Source: Ascidia mentula
Taxonomy: Eukaryota > Chordata > Ascidiacea > Phlebobranchia > Ascidiidae
Assembly: GCA_947561715.1 (NCBI GenBank)
Contig: OX387199.1
Location: forward strand, 9,181,001-9,245,000
Length of the DNA: 64,000 nt
Direction of reading: 5' to 3'
Of this stretch, positions 23,274 to 35,600 are shown piece after piece. Made by a program: the position numbers and the translations under genes. Positions within the stretch are counted from its first letter, which is position 1. The number at the start of each line of letters is the position of its first letter. The notes beneath the pieces were generated by a model, which was given only the letters and a program-made list of their open reading frames with translations, did not search any database and was not told the DNA's origin.

Positions 23274-25406
23274 AATAGCAACAATTCCTTAACAACGAAT
23301 TTGCTTTCAAAATTGACTTGCTAAAACAAAAATGTTGGAAATGAGACAACGGAAATCTACATCTACCACACGCTTTCTGTCTGTCGTTGATTGCACAGAA
23401 TACAAGCCGCTGAGTCAATCACTGCAACAGTAACGCGAACTAAATACGTGAAGAGGAACTATAGGTTTTTGCTCACTTTATAGCAGGCTAAAAAATTTCA
23501 AAGCTTGAAAAAAATGTCTCTAAATTTTATTAAATATCACAAATCTGCGACATCCCCTTCATGTAACTGAAAGATATATATCCCGATATTTTAGCCAATG
23601 TTTATGGTACTAACCAAAGCATGCATGTGGTATTTCCAATCGTGCTGTTACTGTTCACCATATTGCTCAAACGATGAGACATCCCTTTCGTAGCCTGTAC
23701 GCCAGAAAAGTATCATTCCATGTCGTAGTTTATGGTGGTAGAGCAAATACATCCCGTCACTCAGGAAATCATGCCCTGACTTTTGTGTGCGGTTGTTTCT
23801 TGTTTGTTTTTCTGGTATGATGTTTATGAAACATCGAAATAATGTCCGTTATTTACCAATGTTTCATCTTCCATCTAGCTGGTCTTTATCATGCTTAACC
23901 CATTATCTAAATTTCTAAAACTTACATATTTTTTGTGGCGAAAGGACGATTATTCTGAAGCAATTTTCCTCATATTTTTTGCAAATTTTTGCATAACAAT
24001 AAGTTGCATTTCAATCACTTTTTAGCCAGATAAGTTGCATTTCAATCACTTTTATTGGTTTGTGTAAGTCACTGATTGTGGAGTTGTTATTTTGTTTTTC
24101 GTTTTTGAAACAAAAAAAATGTAAATTATACATCCCGCAGATTTGTAACGCGAACCAATAAAGCGCCAATCATGCTGATCAATACGAATTTATTTGATTT
24201 GTCTATGTTTGTTTATCGTATATCTTATCACGTATTTTTTCTGGTCAGTGATCGTGCCTACGTGCACTCTAACAGGGCCATGCATGTTAGCAGTCTCTGA
24301 GCAAAGCATTGAACACATAGGATGTACCAGAATCCGTGAATTCATCATCGCATGCAAATTATTGCTATATGACGCATTGGTTTGGCGTAGTTCTTTGACT
24401 TAAGTAATTGATTTGGAAATCAACGACAGACAGCTACGTAAATAACGTGCCATCTAAGAACTTTGTGCAAATTAAAGATTACGCATAATGTTAAGAAGCA
24501 TGAACACATCGGATTCGAGCAACCAAGTCGAATGCTCCGAAGTCCTGAGTTCTTAAAACGCAATGTTCTGTGGGTTATCATGCTTTAAGATAACATACAC
24601 ACAAAAAGTTGCATGTTACTTCACACTATACCCTTTGTCAGATTTCGCACTGGGGTGAATAAATTCCATAACGCCCGAGTCTTTGTGATATGAGAAATTA
24701 CAACGGAAAGTTGGAAGTTACACTAACGAGAGTGGACACGTGGGGTTTCACGAAATGCGCAAAAACAGAGATATCAGCAAACATTGAAAAACATTCACTT
24801 TAAATCTGAATAACGTGTTCCCGTAACTACATACGTATCACAACAGCAGCGCGAATATGTGGTTGTACAAGATCAGTTGTATATGAAATGTAAGGAAATG
24901 GGTCAAAAAAGAGGAACCAACTGTATGACTGATAAAATCGGTGACAGTATGTTGCTACTATCAATTTGACTATTATATTAAACTTCTAACCGCACGAATT
25001 GTTAAATTTGCCTCACAACGAGCAATTACATTGCTTTATATGAGAAATCGCCTTGCTAACTGTGGCGCAGTCCTGATGTGAAGTAAAGAAACATCGTAAG
25101 AACGACGGAGCGGGGTTTCCTTGAACATCCCACGCCAACAAACCAAAAACACCAACATCAAGAATTAATCAACGTCCTTTTGTTTATTATCCTTTCCATA
25201 AATAACAAGTTTGATTAAAGTATTTGCAACAAAGCCTAACTGGCGTGAAAATGTACTTGCATAAAATAGATGTGCCACAAAAAATTCTTGTGTAGCATGA
25301 ATAGTGTTCTTGTGTAGCAAGAATAGTAAATGAGTTGTACATATACAACATCCAACATATGGCAAAATGGATTTGATAGTTTTTTGTGAATTGGAATAAA
25401 CACTGT
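23274..25406. other. Intergenic region, homologous to that upstream of lipoxygenase B
   Basis: No gene is seen. Blocks here match blocks at 30,729-32,622, for example the words near 23,760 and 31,245 (cgtcactcaggaaatcatgccctgac and a close variant). Another pair is near 25,055 and 32,015 (gctaactgtggcgc). The duplication that made genes A and B therefore included the spacer. The region must hold the promoter of gene A. Confidence 0.65.
23999..24052. repeat. Short direct repeat, about 24 bp twice
   Basis: The word aagttgcatttcaatcactt occurs twice in a row with only a few bases between (about 24,001 and 24,032). It is a local tandem duplication with no evident function. Confidence 0.8.
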
Positions 25407-28400
25407 TTATATAGAAATGCCGTTTGTAATTCGTTCTGGTAGAAGGTAAGTATACGGGTGATCCAGCTTAAGATTTCGTTCCTTGATTCTTTCCGAGAAC
25501 TGGTCGAGATCAGCTTTAAATCGACTCTGATATTCCAAGGTTTCCTTGTCAGTAAAAAGCCGTTTAGGAAAGTTTCCAAGAAAAACCTGCAAAATATATT
25601 CGGTTTGCAACAAATTATTATTTTTTTTTTATTTCATGCCGACTTCTTCTCGGCATCAAGCTTTGATCTCACCTCGCTTTCTGAGTATATGGAAACAATA
25701 TACGCAATAGCGATGATAGTTCCACTAACTCTTACTCCTGGAAGACTCGACATGATTCTTTCCATCGATCCCTGTAAGCATGAATCAAGTCATGTTAACG
25801 TATTTTTTTCCCTGTATTGAAAAAAGCAGTTAATTTCCCAGTAGAATATAAATGAATTTTTGAACCGGTATTTAATATGTCTTTGTCGTATGCTCACCTC
25901 CCCCTTTCTATGAGGAGGCAATATCATGCATCCTGATGCACTGGGAATAAACTTGTGTGCATCGAACTGACCGTAGTTGATGACAGCATGATGTGCAGTG
26001 GTGGTGAAGATGATTGTAAGGCAAATTTCATGCTGTGGGATCACATGTGGAATGTTTGTGATTATGGGTTTGAAAGATGATTTCACGTAGACTATTTTCA
26101 TGTAGAGCACATTTTAACAGATTTGATTTGATGCAAATTTGATTATTGAGCAAGTTATTTGAGTGAAAATTATTCAATCTTACATGAATCTATATCAGGT
26201 GTCGCTAAATTGGGGGGCGTGGAAGGTTGGCAAGATGAACGCAGAAGTTTTTAGAATACCTACCAGACGACCAATCAGCGATCAACCCATGTTTAGTATT
26301 TCAGTGTGCAAAAACATTACGGTAAATTTCAGCAAAGATTTGGCCTTTTGTCGATAAAATGCGACTACAAGTGGTCAATTAAATGTCAATTTGGTCGCAA
26401 TGGTAACTGTTACGCGATAATGGTTGTTAAGTGGTAGAGTTAGTTTTAGCTTACTGGCTACTATTAAAGACTTGATTGAAAAAAGAAAAGACCAATCCCT
26501 TCCATTGATACGTGATATTAATATTATATAAAAGTCAATTTCAAAAAATACGGAATCGAACAAAACAGATTAAGAAGCACTGTACTATACCTTAAAGTTC
26601 TTAATAAAGCAAAAGCTTACTAATAGTGTTTCATATTACAGCACTTACAAGCTGTTCAAATGTATTTATTCTCTCCGGAACACCCCTTCTGTTTCCATCC
26701 TGCCAGGCTATTCCTTCTGTAGCCGCATCATGGATCCAATCCTGCAACTCGCAATCTTCCACGACGTCCTGGAGGGGAATGTCACATATTAATCGCAATT
26801 ATCAAAGCATAAAACTATCCATGGGGGTTATTACTTGCAAAATTAAACGCATCTTCGCTTGTTACTTTCACATACCTTATCGCTCTTGTAGTAGTTTCTT
26901 AACACGCCTTCGACGTATTTCTTCATGATATCCCAGAGCTCAAGGGCGTCGTCTCGGTAAAAGTAATTTGGAAGAAGATCCCGATCGTCCAATCCTGACA
27001 ATAAATCATGTAATCAGCATGAGACATGACAAAGCTACTGATGTGGTACTTGCCTAATTTCTTGATTAACTTGGGAATTACCAAGTCCTCGAAGTGGAAC
27101 ATACTCTTGTAAAACTTTTTAGCCATCTCTGACGCAGCTGCACAAAAAATCATTGTTGTGTACAGTTTGCTTATTCTAGCGATTTACCTACTTCTATGGT
27201 TTCCTAAGTTGCCCTTTTAGTTACATCATTTAATTATCGTGAAGAAATTCCCTATGGCCTCCTTTTCAGAATATTTTCAAAAATGCAATGAAAACCAATA
27301 CTCACACACTGCCAGCGCCTTATTCGTTGTTGCCTCAGGTGGAATAAGATACTGTCTAGCGTCAACGTTGGCGGCTGCCACAAACTTAAGGTGGGGACGA
27401 AGAAGTTTGTGGATAGGATGTGATCTCGCCAAGCAGCGGAACAGAGCTATGCTGAAAGTCTCTATCACACTGTGGGTGTTTAAAAAGTGAACGACCCACT
27501 GAAAAAAAATCAGAGAGATCCTGTTTGGTTCTTATTTCCACGATTCGTGCTCTTTTTCAAAAGTAAGTGTATTCATTTTGAGTGTTAACTTACTACGTCA
27601 TTGCAAATCATTGGTGTTTGTTTTGTGTTTTTTGTATATGGTAGGCTATGTTTAAAAAGCCAGGCTGGCACAAAAAACAATCGACGGCCAAGTTCTTGAT
27701 TGATTTACAGAGTACTCCTGCACTTCATGTAGTATATTTTATGCTTTCAAAAAGTATTAGTTTATTAATTTAGAGTAAGTAATATCAAATGCTTTGTTCA
27801 CTAAGGCTTAGATCACCTGTTCAAAGTTTGCCTCAGCGCATCTGAAATACATCTTGGCCAAAAGCCAGTCGTGCTTGTTATCAGACGGTGTAAAGAGATA
27901 TTCGTGGTTGCCTGGAACCAGTTGGATGGCGATCGGCACAAATTTCTTGTCTGGGCGCACATAAAACATCCCCATTGCATCCGCACAATAAAGTTGCCTG
28001 CCTTCGAAATCGTGGTTGCGGGGAACTCCCTCTAGATGCTTTCGGTAGTCAGACACGTAGATCAAACCAGCCTGCAAAGCAAACTGGTGGTATCCAATCG
28101 ATGCAGGTATAGTATGAATATGCACAACAAATTGGTGGCCGGTTGAAGTGGATATAACGGTCAAGGTATAACTGGCACATTGGAGCAGAACATGTCTAGG
28201 CCGTATGTGATGGTCATCAGTGTAGTATCGAAATCACCATTTATTCTCACTAAAGTGATGATCAATGCTCAATGTTTGTGCAAGTTGCGATGAAATAAGA
28301 AATTTGCGAAGTTGCGAAGTTTAAGAAATGCTAAAAATATGACATCACAGTAAAATAAGTTTTGTTTTTTCACACCTCCATCTCCTCTTGTAAGGTCTTT

Positions 28401-30728
28401 CCCTTTCTGAGCAACTCACACACATCGCTGTTTGTGACGTCAAACCCAGGGGGCAGCTCGTTGCATCGGTAAAAGGAAAGGGGACTTGTCCCGTTTAATT
28501 TTTCTCGTCCCATGAATTCGTCTGTGTCCCAACTGAAGAAAAGTTATCACTATATATGCATGTTGGTACTGCCAGCATATTTCTTGCTAAAATAAACTTG
28601 AACGTTCTGTAAACTGATTATACATTGCACAGAAGGAACAATGAAACACTTAATGAATGCACATGAAATATCATAATTAAATGTGCATGAATGGTTTTGC
28701 AAAAGCATACGAATAGATTCACCAACAACCAAAACAAATGAGTTGAACTAGTTTATGGAAAGCTACCGTTGTATTGTCCTAAACATTTACCCGTCTAGAG
28801 CATTGGGCTTCCCACTTTCCAGAGAGTGATTTTTGTAAAGTCGGTGGTAGTCTTCCAAAGTTGGTAAACCCAGCACAGTACCTGCGAACCATCAAAATGA
28901 GAAAATATATCAACGCTCTCTTGACCATTATATGTCGGTCTATTGCCCGATTGGGCTTTATTAAAGTGCTGGGTGACATATACATTAGTCGGAAGTGTTG
29001 ATGTTTAATGTTTGATGATAACTTCACTATCGGAAAGCGACGATATTATTAAATCTTAACTTCAATAACGTTATTTAAACTTGTGGTATATCACAACATC
29101 TCGTTAAGTATAATTTTTAAAAATTTTTTTTAATAGCACATTCGACATAAAATAGCAACGAGAAGAATTGAGCAATATTAAATCTTAACCACAGTAACGT
29201 TATTTAAACGTTTATTTTGTGGTGTAACTGCTAAAATTTGCTGTTATAAAACATAATGAGCATGCAATCAACTCACATCATCATCTTTTCTGTAAACAAT
29301 TAAAAAGATAAGATTTTATCATGACCATGTGGGAATTGTTTGATTAAATCATTCTCTGCCACAAGTAAACCTCATTCCGAAACCCCAGTACCACGACTCA
29401 CCTGTGATGCGATGCGCAACTGATTGCAGTAAAGCGCTGATGCGACTTTTCTGCAGGTCGCTTGTGCGAACCTCATCCCTTTTAAAAAACTTTGGCAGAT
29501 CCTCGTAGGTTGAAGCTTCCATCGCGCGATTCATTCCCCATCCAAGCTGATCTCTTGTTGGCCTTCGGGACCAAGCAAATAACACCTTCCTTTCGTTGAT
29601 TTCCTGGCTTCGTAAAGATCGTACATACTCGTTGGTAACGTTTTGCGGAAGAAGGGCTGCAATAAAAACCGCATTCGGACATGGAACTGTCTTGTATTGG
29701 AAATTATTTTGATACTCTTGATGAACTAAATCGTTATAGGCAGTCTTTATGTGCAGACAAACCTTCGCCACGCGTTACTTCTATGCTGTCTTCCACCCAA
29801 TCGTAAACAGGAAATTCAATTCGTTTGTTTTTAAGTTTTACAACGATCCGATCACACAGCCAATCGTCACGACCCATACATCTCTCTAGCTCTGTGGAGT
29901 AAAGAGGGTTTAAACTTGTACAAAGTTTTCTCTTTGAAAGAGCGACAACATGTACGTTTCGGCAATAACTTATGCCATCATCAGTTTGAAAAAAAAACTG
30001 ATGATGGAATAAGTTATTGCCGAAACGTCTTAAACATGACAACCTTCAACATGATATACATATACAAGTATAAAATGTGCACAACATTGGGCGGTAAAAT
30101 GCCAAGGGCATAAGCTGTGAAAAGATTACTATTTATTTCTGTGGTAATTGGCAGCGTCATAAATCATAGGGTATTGCTATGATGAAAAACGATTGTTTTT
30201 GAACTGCTTATTTACAATCAATGTTTACCGTGTTTGTATCAGGCGCACACCTCCTTTATTTTAGATCCAACAAAAGGGTGTCACCATAGCAAACAATATA
30301 AATACAGACCAAGCTACTCACTTATTCTGACTATGATGGGAAGACCGACGTCCATTGCGTTTATTTTGAAATGATTCACTTGTCCGCGTTTGAAATCGTT
30401 TGACCAGAAATGGTCTAATGTTTTCCAACCTGTGGATTCACCTTTTTCTCCAACAAGTTCAATGTAAAGGCTTGAGTTTGTTCCCGCTTCTGAATATGCA
30501 TCGTCGGTCTGAAATCGTTTAATTTACATGATTTTAATGTAAACGATTTCTGGGACTAGACTGCGTGAATCCTTGCCCTAAACTGACATGCGACCATTTT
30601 GAAAAAGGTAATACGTTATTATGTTCTCGCCGTATCGATTAAAATACCTTAATGGAAATGCTGTACGTTACATTATCTTCAACGATTGAACTTTTTTCGG
30701 TCATATTCCTCTTATTCGCCAAATACAT
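25407..30728 (-). CDS. Lipoxygenase B (PLAT + lipoxygenase)
   Basis: Fourteen exons: 30648-30728, 30322-30508, 29763-29891, 29402-29656, 28791-28881, 28376-28532, 27817-28071, 27306-27498, 27054-27137, 26876-26994, 26649-26768, 25898-26032, 25673-25771 and 25407-25586. They total 2,085 nt and 694 residues, close to animal lipoxygenases. Exons 1-3 form the PLAT domain, which binds membrane lipid. The catalytic domain has all expected iron ligands: His389 and His394 (HFLNTH), His572 and Asn576 (HAVIN) and the C-terminal Ile694. The enzyme should add O2 to a polyunsaturated fatty acid to give a hydroperoxide. Positional and stereo specificity cannot be read safely; the residue aligned by eye with the Ala/Gly 'Coffa' position appears to be Glu. 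The intron after exon 9 has a GC donor. I chose the upstream ATG because it aligns with the start in gene A; a second ATG lies nine codons in. Confidence 0.88.
29952..30033. mobile_element. Foldback element of two head-to-head hammerhead motifs
   Basis: It lies in intron 2 of lipoxygenase B. A minus-strand motif (about 29954-29992) has CUGAUGA, a stem II closed by GGCA/UGCC, GAAAC and GUA. A plus-strand motif (about 30000-30034) has CUGAUGA, a weaker stem II, GAAAC and GUC. They are separated only by a short A-run, so the whole is a near-perfect palindrome. The sequence to its right (acaacctttaacatgat-like) is found in the same intron of gene A near 22,390 without the palindrome, which marks this as an insertion after the A/B duplication. 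Stem III is the minimal ACGU kind. Confidence 0.65.
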
Positions 30729-32622
30729 TACGGCTGCAACAGTGAATTTGTTTTCAATATATCGACTTGCTAAAACAAAAATGTTGAAAATAAGATATAG
30801 GAAATCAACATCTGCCACATACTTCCTATCTGTCTTTAATTGCACGGATTAAAAACATAACACAATCATTGCAACAGTAACATGAACATAAAGGTGCAAA
30901 GGAACTGAAAGGTTTTTGCTTATCATATAGGCACAACAAAAACTTTTTTGAATGCTGATCAAAACTTGCAAGCTCTTAGGTTTTGTCATGGATTATTAAA
31001 TTGTTTGTCCTCAGATTATTAAAGTAACATTGTACTGCGGTATTGCCTTTATTACCAAAATACAGCTTTTCCGATATTTCAGGCAGTGTTGATGGTTATT
31101 GCATATGGTAATGCAAATCGTGCTGTTGCTGTTCATAACATTGCTCATTCGATGAAGCGCTCTTATATCCCGTTGGTATAGCTCGTAGGCGCAACCGGTG
31201 GTACTTTTTGTCTTGTATTGCGCATGGTGGTGGCGCAAACAAACCGCGTCACTCCGGAAATCATGCCCTGACTTTTAGTGGTTGTTGCTTGTATAGTTTC
31301 CCGCTTATCAATCAGACAGCATCACTTTCAAAACAAAGTTGTCATAAAGTAACGTAGATTGTGTTTTTCCTTCTGTCATTCGGCGTGACTTCATCAGGGT
31401 TAACCCGTTATTAAAAAAATGGATAATTTTATTTTGCTAACAGCACAATAAGTGTGTTTTCTTCAATCATTTTCAGTGTAAAATGAAGGCGAACCGGCAA
31501 AATGGTACGGTGAAGTTGTGATAAGTAAAAAAAGGCGGGGAGTTAAATAAGCGCAATTGTTGAGATTAAAAGCCGAACAATCTCAACAATTGCTCTTGTT
31601 CAACTCCTCTACCATTGTTTTGACTATCTTGTTCGTATTAAAGAGGGAACATTTACACTTCGGATTCAAACAGCAATGTCAAGTTTTAAAGCCAATGTTC
31701 TGCGGATTATTAATGCTAAAAGCTAGGAGAGGGAATCTTTAAAAGTGTCTTTGTCATTGGAAGAATCACGCCGAATAGAAAAGCACATTAAAGTGAAAGC
31801 GATGGACGTGGGGTTTCACGAATTCCATGAGTACATACGGATTGTAATTGTAGTATGATAGCAGTAGGGCGAATATGCGGATCACTTGTATGTATTGTAA
31901 CAACGATAGGCAAACAAAGAATCGCCAAATGAATGACCAAAGAAATAAGTCACAGATTGTTACCACCTTGAATTTAAATTACCTCTCAACTATTTTGCCC
32001 AAACTGAGTTCGCTTTGCTAACTGTGGCGCGGCCCTTATGTGCAGTAATGAAACATTGAAAGGACGACGCAGCGGGGATTCTTAAACATCCCACGCTATT
32101 AACTAAAAAAGCAAACATCAAGAATTATTAAGGAAACTTTCGTTTATTATACACCTTCCTATAAATCAAAGGTTTGATTACAGTTTTTGCGACAAGGCCT
32201 AATGAGCGTGCAAATGTACTTACATGACCCAGTGAAGCAACAAAAAACACTCTGGATAAGAAAATCTATAAATGGAAGGTTAGTATTTGCTGAAGCGCAC
32301 TTTGGGATTTTAATAACAACTTGTTAAACATTGTTCCAAGAAGCCTGTCAGTGCACATTTTTCATATGATACAGTTTATTACCTAAAGCATTTGTAGCAA
32401 TTATGTACAAGTTATGTAGCCTATACATGTATATACTTAAACAAACCAATCTTACAAAAACCAGCATTAAAGCATAAGGCAGTGACACGTACCAAGCACG
32501 AGGCAGACGTGGTTGCGAAAATTGTGTTCTTGACACAGTGTAGCAAATATGTACGTAAATTAATTCACAGGCAATATCCAACATTTTCCGAAATGGTTTT
32601 GATAGTTTGGGATAAATACTGT
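30729..32622. other. Intergenic region upstream of lipoxygenase B
   Basis: No gene was found. It is the paralogue of the spacer 23,274-25,406. It contains a perfect 15-bp hairpin at 31553-31593 and a word near 31,372-31,400 that resembles a heavily decayed hammerhead repeat of the kind seen at 33.4 kb. Confidence 0.55.
31553..31593. repeat. Perfect 15-bp hairpin
   Basis: The word gcaattgttgagatt at 31553-31567 is exactly inverted at 31579-31593, leaving an 11-nt loop. It could be a MITE remnant or simply a structured element. Its function is unknown. Confidence 0.85.
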
Positions 32623-35600
32623 TTATATGGAAGTGCCATTTGGAATGCGTTCTGGTAGAAGGTAAGTATACGGGTGATCCAACTTAAGATTTCGTTCCTT
32701 GATTCTTTCCGAGAACTGGTCGAGATCAGCTTTGAATCGCCTCTGACATTCCAAAGTTTCCTCGTCAGTAAAAAGCCGTTTAGGAAAGTTTCCAAGAAAA
32801 ACCTGAAAAAAATGTTCGGTGGATGTTAGGTTATTACTTTTATGATATGTACAAGAACACTGATTATTTCCTATAACATGTGGAAGTGTTAATTACTTAA
32901 AATTCGGAGTGATTGAAGGGGTAAATTGTTTTGGTTACCAAGTATATATAATGCTCTTACACTCACCTCGCTTTCTGAGTACGTGGAAAGAATAAACGCA
33001 AAAGCGATGAAAGTTCCACTAACTCTTACTCCGGGAAGAGTCGACATAATCCTCTCCATTGATCCCTGCAAGCATAAATCAATTCACATGAAATTGCCCA
33101 CTTTACGTAGATTGCAATTTCTGTCCAGAATCTCAAGAAAACTAATTTTTTGTGTACCTACCTCCCCCTTTTTGTGAGGAGGCAACCTCATAGACCCTGT
33201 GGCGCTGGGAATGAACTTGTATGTATCAAACTGACCGAAGTTGACGGCAGCATGTTGTGCAGAGGTCGTGAACATGATAGTCAGGCAAATTTCAAGCTGA
33301 GTTGGGATAGAAAGTATGCATCCATTTTATTTCTCAAGATTAGGCAGCATTTACCAACAATTCTTTAATTAATCAGAATTGCTTTTCTGGCACTTAAGTT
33401 TCTAAGTTTTATTTGGAAACGACGTTTCGTCTGCCATCCGGCGAGACCTCCTCGGGTTATGTCAATAAGAATGCAACAAGCGCATAAACACTAAAATCGC
33501 AAGAAAAACGTAAGAAAAACACAAGAAAAAAGTGTAATGGATAAAATTGGCACCGCTTGTGTCGTCACGTGACCACGAGTGTAGCGGGGCGTAACACTTA
33601 CAACAAGTTGTTGTAAACCGCTGGAAAGCGGTGCCAATGTTATCCATCGCTGGATGTCTCGCCGGATGGCAGACGAAACGTCGGTTTCAAATAAAACTTT
33701 AGAAACTTAAGAGCTAGAAGAGCAATTCTGATTAATTATTAGGCCTGGCAGCTAAAATTATTTAATTTTTTTACATCTTTTGCGTTGTCCTGAGGAAGGA
33801 GACCTGTACAGAGCACTAAATTTAAACGTATACGGAGCCGCAAAACGTAACTTGACGTGGATTATTAAAACCTTTCACGCACAGGAATAAAAAAATTCAC
33901 GTTAGAACTTTTGCAAAACAGATTGTTAATTGCTAATCATGTCGTATTATCATTTGTTTTTTAAATGAGTCGCAGTATGCCGGCCATACGGACAGGATAA
34001 CAACAACATTTGTGTACGGCAGATGTCGCAGAAACTCAGTCGGAACTCAAATTTGGCTTCTGCGCTGCATCAGCACTCGGTACTTACAAGCAGTTCAAAT
34101 GTGCCTATCTTCTCTGGAACACCCCTTGTGTTTCCATCCTGCCAGGCTATTCCTTCTATAGCCGCATCATGGATCCAATTCTGCAACTCGTGATCTTCCT
34201 CGACGTCCTAAAACGTATGAAAAATGTTCAAGTGAACAGATACGCTATATATGAGTGCGTGCTCACAAAATTTCGGTTACTTTTACATACCTTATCGCAC
34301 TTGTAATAGTTTCTTAACACGTTTTCGACGTACTTCTTCATAATATCCCAGAGCTCTAGGGCGTCGTCTCGGTAAAAGTAATTTGGAAGAAGATCCCGAT
34401 CGTCCAATCCTGACAATAACAAAATAAACTTATCATGTAATCAGTATATAGACATGACAAAGGTATTTGTGTGGTACTTGCCCAGTTTCTTGATTAACTT
34501 GGGAATTACCAAGTCCTCGAAGTTAAACATACTTTTGTAAATCTTTCTAGCCATTTCTGACGCAGCTGCACAAAAGTAAAATTTTTTGTTTGTAAGTAAA
34601 CGCGCATCTGTATATATGGGCTAGTTATAATTTTAAATTTGCTTTGCTCTAATGCTTTTGCTTGTACTTTTTTATCGGTGACCAAGGAGCACGTTTTACT
34701 TTGATTAACATTAATGTAAGCTTTCTGTGTAAATGCTCTGTATATCTATTGTACTGTTATGGACGTGGGCTGCAATAACACCTTGCAATGCAAGCGGGTT
34801 GAATCGTAACCTAACGCAAATGAATGCTTACAAACTGCAAGAGCCTTGTTTGCTTTTCCTTCAGGAGGAATAAGATTCTGTCTTGCGTCAACGTTGATGG
34901 CCGCCACGAATTTAAGGTGGGGACGAAGAAGTTTGTGGACAGGATGGGATCTCGGCAAGCAGCGGAACAGAGCTATGCTGAAAGTCTCTATGGAACCGTG
35001 TGTGTACAAGAAGTGAACAATCCACTAAAACAGTTTTTTTAAGATTGAAGTGTCTATTCTGAGTAACCATGTGCATATTTCTGAGGATTGTGCTGATTTC
35101 ATATACAATAAAATTAACGTATAATTCAGTTGTGGTATTGTCTGGTAGTTTTCCAATATACAAATTAACGTCTGCGCAAAAACGAAACTCCCCATATTGC
35201 TTTGCAATCACACAGAAATTTAACAAATATTGAACATAAATAATATTTGTGGTAACCCTTTGTAAAGTATATAATAAATAAAGCAATTGCAATAATAGTA
35301 GTATGATAAAAAAAATTTATAACTGAAAAAATCCTCAAAAAACAGTTAAAGAATGGCATCGATTTAGCGCAGCAAATATTATCACGATTTTTTTTTTGTT
35401 GTTTCGTAGAAATTGGTGCTTAGAAATTGAAGTTCGCATGGACAAACATACACCCTAGTTTTAAACCGCAATTATTAATTTTACTAAATTAATTTCACCT
35501 GATGAAAATTTCCCTCAGCGCATCTGAGAAACATTTTCGCCAGAAGCCAGTCGTACTTGTTATCAGACGGTGTAAAGAGATATTCGCGGTTGCCTGGAAC

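Noticed and set aside
28205-28240. CUGAUGA-like word on the minus strand near 28,217
   Set aside because: There is no stem II and no GAAA at the right distance, so it does not form a hammerhead.
31370-31405. Possible hammerhead (cctgatgaagtcacgccgaa) on the minus strand
   Set aside because: The GAAA block and cleavage triplet are missing. At most it is a decayed repeat.
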